A stretch of 64,000 bases of DNA from Pseudomonadota bacterium (GTDB lineage: Bacteria > Pseudomonadota > Alphaproteobacteria > Rhizobiales > Pleomorphomonadaceae), in contig JAEZHI010000004.1 of the NCBI GenBank assembly GCA_023436885.1, positions 434,001 through 498,000 of the forward strand, written 5' to 3'. Positions 17,099 to 25,995 of the stretch are shown piece by piece; position 1 is the first letter of the stretch; the number at the start of each line of letters is the position of its first letter. A model generated the notes under the pieces. The model worked only from the letters and a program-made list of their open reading frames with translations. It had not been told where the DNA came from and did no database searches. The translations under genes and the position numbers were made by a program.

Positions 17099-17428
17099 CT
17101 ACTCGGACCCTGCGGTGCGCTTGGCCGACTTCCGGATCAGCATAAGGTTGCGAATGTAGATGAGCAGACCGAGCCCTTGGCCGGCGATAAATACCGGATC
17201 CTGACGGGCAATCGAATAAATCAGAAGCAGGAACCCGCCACCGAGCGAGAAGGTCCAGAAGGCCACCGGTATAACCGACGCCTTGGCTTTCTCCGACGCG
17301 AGCCATTGCACGATGAAGCGCATGGTGAATAGAAACTGCGCTACAAATCCCAGGATGACCCAGAAATCGAGCTGCTTGACGAAAACGTCGTGAAGCCAGC
17401 CTGCGAGCTGCGCGAAGAGATTAGCCAT
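17099..17428 (-). CDS. LAB_N (lipid-A-disaccharide synthase N-terminal domain) membrane protein
   Basis: A 109-residue protein with three hydrophobic helices that matches the LAB_N domain: VILGFVAQFLFTMRFIVQWLASEK, then VPVAFWTFSLGGG-like IPVAFWTFSLGGGFLLLIY, then GQGLGLLIYIRNLMLI. The domain can be fused to LpxB or stand alone beside polyprenyl-phosphate glycosyltransferases; its role is unproven, possibly in handling lipid-linked donors. It overlaps the end of the PAP2-GT2 gene by eight bases, so translation is coupled. It is the last gene of a three-gene envelope operon. Confidence 0.9.
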   Translation of the reverse strand: MANLFAQLAGWLHDVFVKQLDFWVILGFVAQFLFTMRFIVQWLASEKAKASVIPVAFWTFSLGGGFLLLIYSIARQDPVFIAGQGLGLLIYIRNLMLIRKSAKRTAGSE

Positions 17429-19022
17429 TATCGTTTCCGATTTCCGAGACCACAGGAAGACGCTTGATACGCCGCTTTAGCCACCAAACGCCGAAAAGAT
17501 CGAGGATTCCCTGCAGTCCGCGATCGAAGATGCCATAATTGGACGCGCCATGCATGCGCGAACGGTCGACGACGTCGAGATGAGTAACGCCATAACCTTC
17601 GCGCAGAACGAGGGCGGGTAAATAGCGATGCCAACCGTGGAAAAACGGCAGCAACAGGAAGATGTCGCGCCGCACCGCCTTGAGGCCGCAGCCAGTGTCG
17701 CGCGTCGCATCCTTAAGGATCGCGTTGCGGAGCCAGTTGGCAAAACGAGAGGCATAGCGCTTGGCTAGCCCATCGGTGCGCTTGAGGCGCTGCCCCGCGG
17801 CAATGCCTACGGCCGGCCCGGCGGCAATGAGGGCATCGATGAGTTTGGGAATATAGGCGGGATCGTTCTGACCATCGCCGTCGATGGTTGCGACAATCTC
17901 ACCCCGCGCGGCGAGCACGCCCGACCGAACCGCGGCGGACTGACCACAAGCCTCAACATGGCGTATGTGCCGGATTGGCTTACCTGCAAGCTTCCAGGCA
18001 GCAATGTCCGAGCCGGTGCTGTCGGTTGAACCGTCGTCAACGACGATCACCTCGAAAGCGCGGCCGGCCATCGCATCGAGGATCTCCGGTACGATGACTG
18101 CGAGATTGTCTGCCTCGTTACGCGCTGGAATGACAACCGAGACGAATCCCGTCTCGGATGGCTTCGGTATGATCATGTTAGTTACTCCGGCCGGATATGC
18201 GCCTGTAACCACGGCGTCCGGCTCCCCTACCCCTGAAACATGCAAACCCGCGATCACGCTCTGCCTGCTTATGGCAAGATGCAGCCGTGTCAACAAGGCC
18301 CTGCCCTCACCGGAGAGTATGTCGATCCGATGGCGAAGCGGACGTGGCAGTCCACTTTTCGACAAAGAGAGGAGTCGGCCGCGCTTCGCAAACCAAAGCG
18401 CGACAAAAAAAGTGCCCCAAGCGCCGAAGGAAAGGCCAGCGACGACGTCGGAAACACGATGGGCGTTCACCATGACGCGTGACGCACCAATTGCGATCGC
18501 GAGAGGCCAGACGATCACTGCCAAGGGACGCCAAAGAAGCGTCAGCGCCAGAGCAAAGGCCGCTGCCGTGGTTGAATGACCGGACGGAAATGCCGCGTAC
18601 TTTGGTTTGAAGGCGAAAAGATGAATGACTCTTTCGCCAGCGACCGTAGGGCGAGAGAAACCAAGCGAGTATTTCACGATCAGCACGGCGATGCCCGTAG
18701 CAGCAATGGCCGTGAAGAAAAACAACACCATGTCTTCAATAGTATCGAAACCGCCGCGCCCGCCGAATCTCGGTTGTTTCAGATAGCGCATCGCGACCAG
18801 CGCCAAACCGGACGGAATCAGCATCCAGTCGGATTGGCCTATCCGAGACAGAAAAAACCAGATGGCGGACGGCTGCCCCCGCGCGGCTACCCAAGCGCGA
18901 GCGTGTTCGTCGTACCTGCTCGATACGATGATCGCGAGAACTGTAATTAGCCCGGCCAACCAAAGCGCGGTTTTCACCACGTCAGGATCGCGCCAACTGG
19001 CGGGCCGCCTGTTTATCAACAT
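17421..19022 (-). CDS. PAP2 phosphatase-GT2 polyprenyl-phosphate glycosyltransferase fusion protein
   Basis: A 533-residue two-domain membrane protein. Residues 1-215 are a PAP2-type lipid phosphatase with all three motifs: K117-x6-R124-P125, P146-S-G-H149, and S181-R182-x5-H188-x3-D192. A linker of about 70 residues leads to a GT2 domain (about 292-525) of the dolichol-phosphate-mannose synthase type: VVIPARNE, VVDDGS and DGDGQNDP carry the nucleotide-sugar and metal sites. Met283 starts the GT2 half and is preceded by a GGAG sequence about eight bases upstream, so a separate GT2 product is also possible. The ArnT-like gene ends ten bases before this start. Predicted role: make a polyprenyl-phosphate sugar and remove a phosphate from lipid A or a lipid carrier. 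Confidence 0.88.
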   Translation of the reverse strand: MLINRRPASWRDPDVVKTALWLAGLITVLAIIVSSRYDEHARAWVAARGQPSAIWFFLSRIGQSDWMLIPSGLALVAMRYLKQPRFGGRGGFDTIEDMVLFFFTAIAATGIAVLIVKYSLGFSRPTVAGERVIHLFAFKPKYAAFPSGHSTTAAAFALALTLLWRPLAVIVWPLAIAIGASRVMVNAHRVSDVVAGLSFGAWGTFFVALWFAKRGRLLSLSKSGLPRPLRHRIDILSGEGRALLTRLHLAISRQSVIAGLHVSGVGEPDAVVTGAYPAGVTNMIIPKPSETGFVSVVIPARNEADNLAVIVPEILDAMAGRAFEVIVVDDGSTDSTGSDIAAWKLAGKPIRHIRHVEACGQSAAVRSGVLAARGEIVATIDGDGQNDPAYIPKLIDALIAAGPAVGIAAGQRLKRTDGLAKRYASRFANWLRNAILKDATRDTGCGLKAVRRDIFLLLPFFHGWHRYLPALVLREGYGVTHLDVVDRSRMHGASNYGIFDRGLQGILDLFGVWWLKRRIKRLPVVSEIGNDNG

Positions 19023-19032
19023 GCAAAGGCCC

Positions 19033-20733
19033 TCACGGCTTGGCGAAAAGCAACATGGTGCGGAGCTTCAGGCCATTGAGATTCCGGCCGCTTACCGTTG
19101 CTACAGGTTCCGGTACTTTTTCCCCCTCGCCAAGAGCCGAGATGAATGAATCCTTGGCTTCCGCAGTGACGATGGCAACGGCGCATTCCTTATTCCGGAA
19201 GGCCTCCGCTGCGATCGGTGCCGTTGTGCGGAGTGTGTCTGTGCCAAGCCGGAAGACCGTACTGGGCTCGCTGTACCCAACGACAGACACGGCTGGCGTA
19301 TCGCAACGACGGACGGACGCGACGGCTGCGGCTAGATCATCGCTGAGCCAAAGCTGCCGGGCCGCAGGAAGCAAGATCGCATACCCGAGGATCATCAAGC
19401 CACCGGCAGCGGCGACCGTTGTGGCAATTCCCGGTAACAATCGGCCAGATGCCAGGAGCTTGGTGGCGCCAAGCCCAAGGCAGGAAATGACCACGGCCCC
19501 AATAAGGCCCTGCCAGTTCGCATAGCCTTGATAAACGAGAAAGGTGATGTTCAGTCCGAAGGCTACCGCAATGGCGCCAACCGCGATGAACGCGATCGAG
19601 ATTTTCCACCCGCGTCTCGCAGTGACGAAAGCGCCCCGATCAAGCAGCAATCCGACCAGGACGGCGAGGGCCGGCATGAATGGCAGAACATAATTGGGAA
19701 GCTTGGTGGCAACCGCTTCGAAAACCAGCCAAGCCGGCAGCACCCAGGCAATCAGGAAGAAGATCGCCGGCTCGTGCCTCGCCTTCCACGCTTGCACAAA
19801 CGCCAGCGGACCCAGGACGGAGAGCGGCCAGAATGTCCCGAAGGAGACCAGAAGATGTACCCCTGGCGGCGCTCCATGGGACTCCTGCCCGGACGCCACC
19901 TTGCCCAGCATATCGTGCCCAACTGCCTGACTGAAGAATGCGCCACCAGAGATCCAGCCAATGGCGATCAGCCACGGCAGCACAAGCAACAGCATCCAGA
20001 GGGTGCCTTTGATCGGAGAAAATGACCGCCAAAGAGCCCCTGATCGCTCCTTTGCCGAAACAACGATAATCGACAGACCGGCAATCAACGGGGTGATCGG
20101 ACCCTTAATGAGAATTCCGATACCCATCGCCGTCCAGAAAAGCGCGTTTCGCGGCAAAGACTTTGATCGATCCGGATCGACATAGGCGCGAGCCAGAGCA
20201 AACTCTGCAGCCAGAACAGTGGCACACAGCATGGCATCGGTCTTGGCTATGTGGGCTTCAAAGCCAAGCAGCATCGTCGACGTGGCAAGAAGACCCGCGA
20301 AAAGCCCAGCTCGGCTCCTGCCGAGCGTCGCCCCGATGCCGTAGGTGAACAACACCATCAGGACGGCGCCAAGAAGTGAGGGCAGCCGGTAAACCCAAAG
20401 CGGCGCGTCTTTTCCATATCCGGAGATCTCGGCCGCAGCAGCCTGAATCCAATAGATGCCGGCGGGCTTTTTGTAGCGCGGTTCATCCTGGAAGCGGATA
20501 TCGACCCAGTTGCCCGTCTCGAGCATCTGATGCGAGGCTTGAACATAGAGCGCCTCGTCACGGTCGGTAAGTGGTAGCGACGAAATGCCCGGCGCCAGGA
20601 CCAATATGGAAACGATCGCGAGAATGAGCAAGTTGATGAGGTGTGGCCATGTAAAGCGCGGAACCCTCGGCAAGGCCGAAGATGCCTCCGTTGCTTCGCC
20701 GCCTGCGACCGATGTGTCTTTATGCTCGTCCAT
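19033..20733 (-). CDS. ArnT-like GT39/PMT-family glycosyltransferase
   Basis: A 566-residue inner-membrane protein with about eleven hydrophobic helices. The GT39 signature is the early periplasmic loop PLTDRDEALYVQASHQMLETGNW with the acidic Asp59-Glu60 pair, followed by DEPRYKKPAGIYW, as in ArnT, which moves aminoarabinose from undecaprenyl phosphate to lipid A. A soluble C-terminal tail of about 110 residues follows the last helix. Its downstream partner encodes a donor-making GT2, so it probably transfers that sugar onto an envelope lipid. It is the first gene of the operon; the promoter should lie in 20734-20952. Confidence 0.88.
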   Translation of the reverse strand: MDEHKDTSVAGGEATEASSALPRVPRFTWPHLINLLILAIVSILVLAPGISSLPLTDRDEALYVQASHQMLETGNWVDIRFQDEPRYKKPAGIYWIQAAAAEISGYGKDAPLWVYRLPSLLGAVLMVLFTYGIGATLGRSRAGLFAGLLATSTMLLGFEAHIAKTDAMLCATVLAAEFALARAYVDPDRSKSLPRNALFWTAMGIGILIKGPITPLIAGLSIIVVSAKERSGALWRSFSPIKGTLWMLLLVLPWLIAIGWISGGAFFSQAVGHDMLGKVASGQESHGAPPGVHLLVSFGTFWPLSVLGPLAFVQAWKARHEPAIFFLIAWVLPAWLVFEAVATKLPNYVLPFMPALAVLVGLLLDRGAFVTARRGWKISIAFIAVGAIAVAFGLNITFLVYQGYANWQGLIGAVVISCLGLGATKLLASGRLLPGIATTVAAAGGLMILGYAILLPAARQLWLSDDLAAAVASVRRCDTPAVSVVGYSEPSTVFRLGTDTLRTTAPIAAEAFRNKECAVAIVTAEAKDSFISALGEGEKVPEPVATVSGRNLNGLKLRTMLLFAKP

Positions 20734-20952
20734 GCATTGAAATCCGCGCCGGAAACTCTGGGTCAGAGATACGCGCGCCTATTATCATGGAAAACGAACT
20801 CTGGGCATCACAGTTACGCAATTGCATGACGGATAGCGCCTGCGGAAAAGAAGGCTTAGCCAAAATTCGAGCCATGCTCATGAATCTGTTCCCAAAGCTG
20901 CCTCAATATGGAAGCATGCCAGCATAGAATCTAAAACATCACAGAGGCTCGA

Positions 20953-22791
20953 ATGCATCAGATCGCGGTTGCCAACCTTGTTTTGGCCTTAGGCGCGACA
21001 CTGATCCTGCTGGGCATTCTGTCGAGCCTGCTGGCCTCGCGTTTCGGTACACCTTTGCTGCTGGTCTTCCTGGTGGTCGGTATGCTTGCTGGCGTCGACG
21101 GGCCCGGTGGAATCGAGTTCAGCAACTACCGCCTCACCTATCTGATCGGCTCCTGTGCGCTCGCCATCATCCTGTTCGACGGTGGCTTGCGAACACGCAT
21201 CACAGAAACACGCGAAGCTTTGGGGCCTTCGCTTGCACTGGCAACGGCCGGCGTGGCGGTGACGGCTCTCTTGATCGGCGCCTTCGGCTATCTGGTTCTC
21301 GGCTACAATCTCATTGAAGGATTCTTGCTCGGGTCGATTGTGGCTTCGACAGATGCAGCAGCGGTATTCTTCTTGCTGAAAACGGGCGGTCTTCAACTCA
21401 GGCCCCGTATCGGGGCAACATTGGAAATAGAGTCCGGCTCCAATGATCCAGTCGCTGTCTTTCTGACGATCGTGCTGACGGAACTGGCCGTTGCACATTC
21501 AGCGCCGGGACTCGGGACACTGGCCGCGCTTGGGCGGCAGGCGGTACTTGGTGGAGCGATGGGCGTTGCCGGCGGATCGCTGGCGGCACTCGCTCTCAAT
21601 CGCCTGACGCTACCTGGCGGTCTTCACCCGTTGTTTGTCATTGCATTGACGGTCAGCGTCTTTGGCGTGACATCCTATTTCGACGGATCGGGCTTTCTCG
21701 CCGTTTATGTGGCCGGCCTTGTCGTGGGCAACAGCACGGTTCGCGCCTATCCCGCCATCAGCAAATTTCTCGAAAGCGCAACCTGGCTGTGCCAGATCGT
21801 CATGTTCCTGATGCTGGGCCTACTTGTTACGCCGAGTAAGCTCATCGAATACGCCCCCGAAGGCCTGACGATAGCTCTTTTTCTGATGATTATCGGTAGA
21901 CCAGCTGCGGTCTGGATCTGCCTCAAGCCCTTCGGATTTAGTCCGCCGGAGATCAACTTTGTCTCGTGGGTTGGCCTGCGCGGCGCGGTTTCCATCTTTC
22001 TGGCGACGGTGCCGACGCTTGCCGGCGTGCCAAATGCGCCGATGTATTTCAACGTCGCGTTCTTCGTGGTGCTGATATCGCTGCTCGTGCAGGGATGGAC
22101 GATTGCTCCGGCAGCACGGTTCTTCGGCATGGCCTTGAAGAGAACGGCCGCCAGTGCCCGCCGCGTCGAGATCGATCTGCCAGGTCAGATAGACAACGAA
22201 ATGGTTGGCTACCCGGTGCGGAACGACAGCTATGCTGCTTTGCGTCCGTCCTCCCTGCCGACTTGGCTCAAGCCGGTCATGGTCGTGCGTGACGGCGTAG
22301 TGAAGAATGCAGCCGAAGCTGGACAGATCCGGGCCGGCGATTATGCCTACTTCATCTCGCCTCAGGATCGCGTCAATCGCCTCGATCGACTGTTTGCTCC
22401 GTTGCCGGCGGAAACCGTGGCAGCAGCCAAGCGTACCGCATTCGGCGAGTTTGCCGTGTCGCCGGACGCCTCCTTGTCCGATCTTGCGACCTTCTACGAG
22501 ATGCAGGTGCCAGCCAATCTTGCTGGTCTCACTGTGGCTGAGGCCTTTTCGGCGCGCCACGGCAACCGACTGCGAGCCGGAAATCGCCTGATGCTGGCGA
22601 GCTACGCCGAGCTCATGGCGCGTGTGGTCGAGGATGGGCAGTTGATCAAGGCGAGCCTCAGGCTGGAAGACGTCGTCGATCTATCTATGCGATCGCCGCA
22701 GCTTCCACCACCAAAGCTGATGCGGCGCCTTTACGACCGGCTCCACGAGCGGTTTTCAAAAGAAACCAAGCCAGCGGAACCGGTGAAATAA
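20953..22791 (+). CDS. Potassium/proton antiporter of the CPA1 NhaP2/CvrA type
   Basis: A 612-residue protein. The first 400 or so residues are a cation/proton antiporter with about twelve helices; STDAAAVFFLL and ESGSNDPVAVFL carry the paired acidic motif (ND) of the exchange site. The remainder is a cytoplasmic part with a TrkA_C-like region (RAGDYAYFISP) and a CorC/HlyC-like end, the architecture of NhaP2 (CvrA). It should exchange K+ or Na+ for protons and help volume or pH homeostasis. An AGAGG site precedes the ATG. It converges with the DUF192 gene eight bases away. Confidence 0.92.
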   Translation: MHQIAVANLVLALGATLILLGILSSLLASRFGTPLLLVFLVVGMLAGVDGPGGIEFSNYRLTYLIGSCALAIILFDGGLRTRITETREALGPSLALATAGVAVTALLIGAFGYLVLGYNLIEGFLLGSIVASTDAAAVFFLLKTGGLQLRPRIGATLEIESGSNDPVAVFLTIVLTELAVAHSAPGLGTLAALGRQAVLGGAMGVAGGSLAALALNRLTLPGGLHPLFVIALTVSVFGVTSYFDGSGFLAVYVAGLVVGNSTVRAYPAISKFLESATWLCQIVMFLMLGLLVTPSKLIEYAPEGLTIALFLMIIGRPAAVWICLKPFGFSPPEINFVSWVGLRGAVSIFLATVPTLAGVPNAPMYFNVAFFVVLISLLVQGWTIAPAARFFGMALKRTAASARRVEIDLPGQIDNEMVGYPVRNDSYAALRPSSLPTWLKPVMVVRDGVVKNAAEAGQIRAGDYAYFISPQDRVNRLDRLFAPLPAETVAAAKRTAFGEFAVSPDASLSDLATFYEMQVPANLAGLTVAEAFSARHGNRLRAGNRLMLASYAELMARVVEDGQLIKASLRLEDVVDLSMRSPQLPPPKLMRRLYDRLHERFSKETKPAEPVK

Positions 22792-22799
22792 CCTGAAAT

Positions 22800-23315
22800 T
22801 CACTGGCCAGTGACGGCGCCGATCGCCGGATGGCGAACGTGATCGCCCACCGCAAGCCCAATTCTCTTAGCCTCCGGTGATGGCAATTCGAGAACGAAAC
22901 GCACCGGGTATTCCGAGGGAATGCGTGTGTCAGACTGTGGCCTCGCGTTGTGAGCGACTGAAAGCACCTTGCCCTTGTCCGAAATGAATACGATGTCGAG
23001 CGGCACGAACGTGTTGTGCATCCAGAAGGCTACATCCCTGGTAACCCCCATGTCGAACAGCATGCCTGTCCCCGGAGCGACCTCGCGGCGGAACATCAGG
23101 CCACGTTCCCGACTCTTCTCGGTGTCGGCAACCTCGACTTGATAAGGGTAGACGCCAGTTGATGTTTCGATGCTAAGAGCCGAGCGCGGGCCGATCGGGT
23201 TATCCCCTTCGCCAGCGCTCGAGCCATTTCCGAAAAAGTAGAGAATAGCAATTGCGGCAACAAGACCCGCAGCGAGCGCCCGTATCACCAAGCGCCACGA
23301 CGTTACTTCCGACAT
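22800..23315 (-). CDS. DUF192 family exported protein
   Basis: A 171-residue protein with an N-terminal hydrophobic segment (about residues 8-28) acting as signal anchor, then a DUF192 domain: QVEVADTEKSRERGLMFRR, GTGMLFDMG, VAFWMHNTFVPLDIVFI, and a C-terminal RFVLELP. The family forms a small beta-barrel of unknown function. A GAAGG site fixes the start at MSEVTSW; the frame is open 16 codons further. It lies 92 bp downstream of the cold-shock gene on the same strand. Confidence 0.9.
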   Translation of the reverse strand: MSEVTSWRLVIRALAAGLVAAIAILYFFGNGSSAGEGDNPIGPRSALSIETSTGVYPYQVEVADTEKSRERGLMFRREVAPGTGMLFDMGVTRDVAFWMHNTFVPLDIVFISDKGKVLSVAHNARPQSDTRIPSEYPVRFVLELPSPEAKRIGLAVGDHVRHPAIGAVTGQ

Positions 23316-23407
23316 CTTTGCCTTCGATCCCCGACTGTTCGGTGTTTGAACACAAAACAACACGCTACGCTGAGCTCAGCCAGCGCAGCACGCCGCCAAT
23401 TAGGGTA

Positions 23408-23983
23408 TCAATGTGACGAAGGTATGCCGCCGGGCTGAAGCGGACGAATTTCTGCGACCATCTTGCCCTTTGGCCCGTCACCATAGCGGACCAGGACATG
23501 CTGCCCGGGCCTGAGCTCGGTAATCCCGAACCGACGTAGCGTCTCCATGTGGACGAAGATGTCCTCGCTACCGTCGCCACGCGTCAGAAATCCAAATCCC
23601 CGAACCCGGTTGAACCACTTCACCTCAACCTGTTCGAGTCCGCTCGATGGAGTAACCTGCACGTGGGTGCGCGATGGCGGAAGCTGTGAGGGATGAATTG
23701 CGGTCGATTCATCCATCGACAGCACCCGCATCGCCTGCAGGCCCTTCTGCCGGCGCACAGCCTCGCAAACAACCCTTGAACCTTCGTATGCGGTCTGGAA
23801 CCCGTCACGCCGCAGGCAAGTCACATGCAGCAGCACGTCAGGCAGCCCAGGCTCATCCGGTACGACGAAGCCAAATCCCTTCGCGACGTCGAACCACTTG
23901 ATGACACCCGCGACCTCAATGACTTCCACGCCGATGTCTTCGTCGACGTTATTGTCTTCCGATATAAACTGAGCCTTGGCCAT
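23408..23983 (-). CDS. Two-domain cold-shock protein
   Basis: A 191-residue protein with two cold-shock domains, at about 20-90 (IKWFDVAKGFGFVVPDE, DVLLHVT) and 118-185 (VKWFNRVRGFGFLTRGDG, EDIFVHMETL). Both keep the aromatic RNP1 (KGFGF/RGFGF) and RNP2 (VLLHV/IFVHM) motifs for single-stranded nucleic acid binding. Double-domain CSPs of this length are characteristic of Hyphomicrobiales. The N-terminal 18 residues are acidic. A GGAG site lies about nine bases upstream of the ATG, and a hairpin with a T-tract sits in the probable leader. Confidence 0.92.
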   Translation of the reverse strand: MAKAQFISEDNNVDEDIGVEVIEVAGVIKWFDVAKGFGFVVPDEPGLPDVLLHVTCLRRDGFQTAYEGSRVVCEAVRRQKGLQAMRVLSMDESTAIHPSQLPPSRTHVQVTPSSGLEQVEVKWFNRVRGFGFLTRGDGSEDIFVHMETLRRFGITELRPGQHVLVRYGDGPKGKMVAEIRPLQPGGIPSSH

Positions 23984-24305
23984 GAGCCAGTCTCCACGAT
24001 CGCACTTACTAAAAGCGCGGATGTTTCCGCGCCCCGACTATTCGTGATTCTTCTGCTAAAATACCACCTGACAGCCACCCTTCCGCAAGCCCCTCCTTAA
24101 CGGCAATTAACGGTTTTGGGCTCATTTCTAGCCGCGTGCATACGGCATCATTGCTATTATCGCCTAGCCGCTGCCAGACAGAGGCGAAGTGCAGCCCAGT
24201 TCCGTTGCGCCACCAAGTCTTGCATCGCTTGCGTGACCAAGGATAACTAGCCCGCCAACCGAAACAGAAGCTGGCCGCTTGACGGCGGCAACGGAGGAAA
24301 ACGAC
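23984..24305. other. Divergent intergenic region between the cold-shock and glyoxalase genes
   Basis: About 320 bases. It carries the leader of the cold-shock gene with its hairpin at the left, and a GGAGG ribosome site for glyoxalase at the right. I see no further gene. Confidence 0.6.
24011..24032 (-). promoter_or_regulatory. Hairpin plus T-tract in the leader of the cold-shock gene
   Basis: On the minus strand a perfect 7-bp G+C stem (24026-24032 with 24015-24021, 4-nt loop) is followed at once by TTTT, and the cold-shock ATG starts 27 bases later. The neighbour upstream is divergent, so this is not the end of another gene. It looks like an attenuator or a structural leader element. Confidence 0.45.
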
Positions 24306-24746
24306 ATGCGCTATCTTCACACAATGGTGCGGGTGACTGACGTGGATGCGTCGCTGGCTTTCTTCTGCGGTCTGCTCGGAATGACCGAAGTTCGGAGAAC
24401 GGAAAATCAAGCCGGTCGATTCACGCTGATCTTTCTCGCTTCGTCAGCCGACGTCGAAGCTGGTCGTGCCCATAGCGCGCCGCTCCTCGAGCTCACTTAC
24501 AATTGGGATCCGGAAGCCTACGGTGAAGGCCGCAACTTCGGGCATCTCGCCTACGAGGTGGATGATATCTACGCCACCTGCGAACGGTTGATGAAGGGTG
24601 GCGTCACCATCAACAGGCCGCCGCGCGATGGTCGCATGGCTTTCGTCCGCTCGCCCGATAACATCTCTATCGAACTGCTGCAGAAGGGCGATGCCCTTTC
24701 TCCGGCCGAACCCTGGGCTTCGATGCCGAATACGGGCAAGTGGTAA
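24306..24746 (+). CDS. gloA: Lactoylglutathione lyase (glyoxalase I)
   Basis: A 146-residue VOC-fold enzyme that isomerises the methylglyoxal-glutathione hemithioacetal to S-lactoylglutathione. All four metal ligands are visible: His5 (MRYLHTMVRV), Glu62 (LLELTYNW), His80 (NFGHLAYEV) and Glu123 (ISIELLQ). The start with GGAGG eight bases upstream is preferred over an in-frame start nine codons earlier. It lies 44 bp upstream of the M15-type lipoprotein gene and may be co-transcribed with it. Confidence 0.95.
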   Translation: MRYLHTMVRVTDVDASLAFFCGLLGMTEVRRTENQAGRFTLIFLASSADVEAGRAHSAPLLELTYNWDPEAYGEGRNFGHLAYEVDDIYATCERLMKGGVTINRPPRDGRMAFVRSPDNISIELLQKGDALSPAEPWASMPNTGKW

Positions 24747-24790
24747 GGATCCAAATCCTTGGATTCGAACACAACACATAGCGGGCAGCC

Positions 24791-25891
24791 ATGATCGGCC
24801 GGTCCGGTCTGCTCATTCTGGTCGGCCTCGCGGCAAGTGGCTGCGGGGCTGTACTCGATCGCTCCGAGTTCAAGCCACTCACGTCCGTCGAAATCGCTGA
24901 GATCAAGGCAAAAGCCGAGACGGACAAAGCCAAAAGTGTTGGCGACGACAGGAGACTGGCTGCGTCTTCTTCGGACGAACCAACCAAACCTTCCGATGAA
25001 AAGGTGTCGGCGGGCTCCGGCGATGTGGCGCCTGCCTCCGTTGAAGGGCCTAAGTCTCCGAGCCTATTTGCTAAATGGTTCGGGAGTAACGAAACGGTTT
25101 CGCCCTCGGCTCAGTCCATCCCCTCAGAGCCTGACAAGAAAGGCAACGCGGACGGCGCGGCTACCACGGCGGCCAGCGCGGCCGCAAAAGCCGATGGCAA
25201 GGAAAGTCAGAGTTCGTCTCTCTCCCCAACAGCGCCACCTGAAGACACCGATGAAGTGTCAGAAGCCGAGCTCACAGGCGAGGACGAAGCTGATCCAACC
25301 AAGGTTGCCGTGCCCAAGCCTCCAGTGGACGATGGTATCGAGCATGACTTCGTCAATGTCTACACCTCTCGCCCGGAACGTCCTCAGGATCTGTTTGACG
25401 GACTGCCGGGGGTCGCATGGCAGGGAAACCTTGTGCTCGTTTCTCGCGGTCCCGATGGCGATCCACGCGGCCTCTTCGGGGGCGAGGTCCAGCCTTACGC
25501 ACACTATGTCCCCGGCTTACCGCGGGACGTAGTCCAGGCCGCAAACGGATTGCTGCTGGCCCATTCGGAAATCAACGTTTCCTGCGTGAAACCAAATCTT
25601 CTCGGCATGATCCGGGACGCTGAACGTCATTTCAGCCGCAGGGTGGTAATTACCTCCGGCTATCGCTCGCCATCCCATAACCGGATGGTTCGCGGTGCCC
25701 TGCACTCGCAACACCTGTATTGCAATGCGGTCGACCTCTACATGCCGGGAATCGCGCGTGACGACCTCGCGCGCTATTTCTACGGGCATCCCGCGCGCGG
25801 CGGTCTCGGCCTCTATTGCCACACCAAATCAATCCATGTGGATACCGGGCGCCGGCGCGAATGGCGTTGGTCGTGCAACGGTCGTGGATAA
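24791..25891 (+). CDS. Putative lipoprotein with a C-terminal peptidase M15-type domain
   Basis: A 366-residue protein. The N-terminus is a lipoprotein signal (hydrophobic stretch ending LAASGC, cysteine at about 18). Residues about 30-170 are a low-complexity linker rich in Ala, Ser, Pro, Glu and Lys, presumably spanning part of the periplasm. The C-terminal 170 residues match the M15_3/YcbK-type fold: TSGYRSPSHNRMVRGALHSQHLYCNAVDLYMPG and GLGLYCHTKSIHVDTG, giving the His-Asp-His zinc ligands. Such enzymes cut peptidoglycan cross-links or stem peptides. Substrate and membrane (inner or outer) are inferred. Confidence 0.82.
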   Translation: MIGRSGLLILVGLAASGCGAVLDRSEFKPLTSVEIAEIKAKAETDKAKSVGDDRRLAASSSDEPTKPSDEKVSAGSGDVAPASVEGPKSPSLFAKWFGSNETVSPSAQSIPSEPDKKGNADGAATTAASAAAKADGKESQSSSLSPTAPPEDTDEVSEAELTGEDEADPTKVAVPKPPVDDGIEHDFVNVYTSRPERPQDLFDGLPGVAWQGNLVLVSRGPDGDPRGLFGGEVQPYAHYVPGLPRDVVQAANGLLLAHSEINVSCVKPNLLGMIRDAERHFSRRVVITSGYRSPSHNRMVRGALHSQHLYCNAVDLYMPGIARDDLARYFYGHPARGGLGLYCHTKSIHVDTGRRREWRWSCNGRG

Positions 25892-25953
25892 GCCTTTTCA
25901 ATCAACGATCTAGGTGAAGAGATAAAAAAGCGCCGGCAAATGTCGATAGCCTC

Positions 25954-25982
25954 TTGCCCAACCGGCCGAAGCTCTCTATAAG
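25954..25982 (+). promoter_or_regulatory. Sigma-70-type promoter of tRNA-Glu
   Basis: A -35 box TTGCCC (25954-25959) and a -10 box TATAAG (25977-25982) are separated by exactly 17 bases. The -10 ends 13 bases before the mature tRNA, so the transcript would have a very short 5' leader. Confidence 0.65.
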
Positions 25983-25995
25983 CCCCCCTCGTTGG

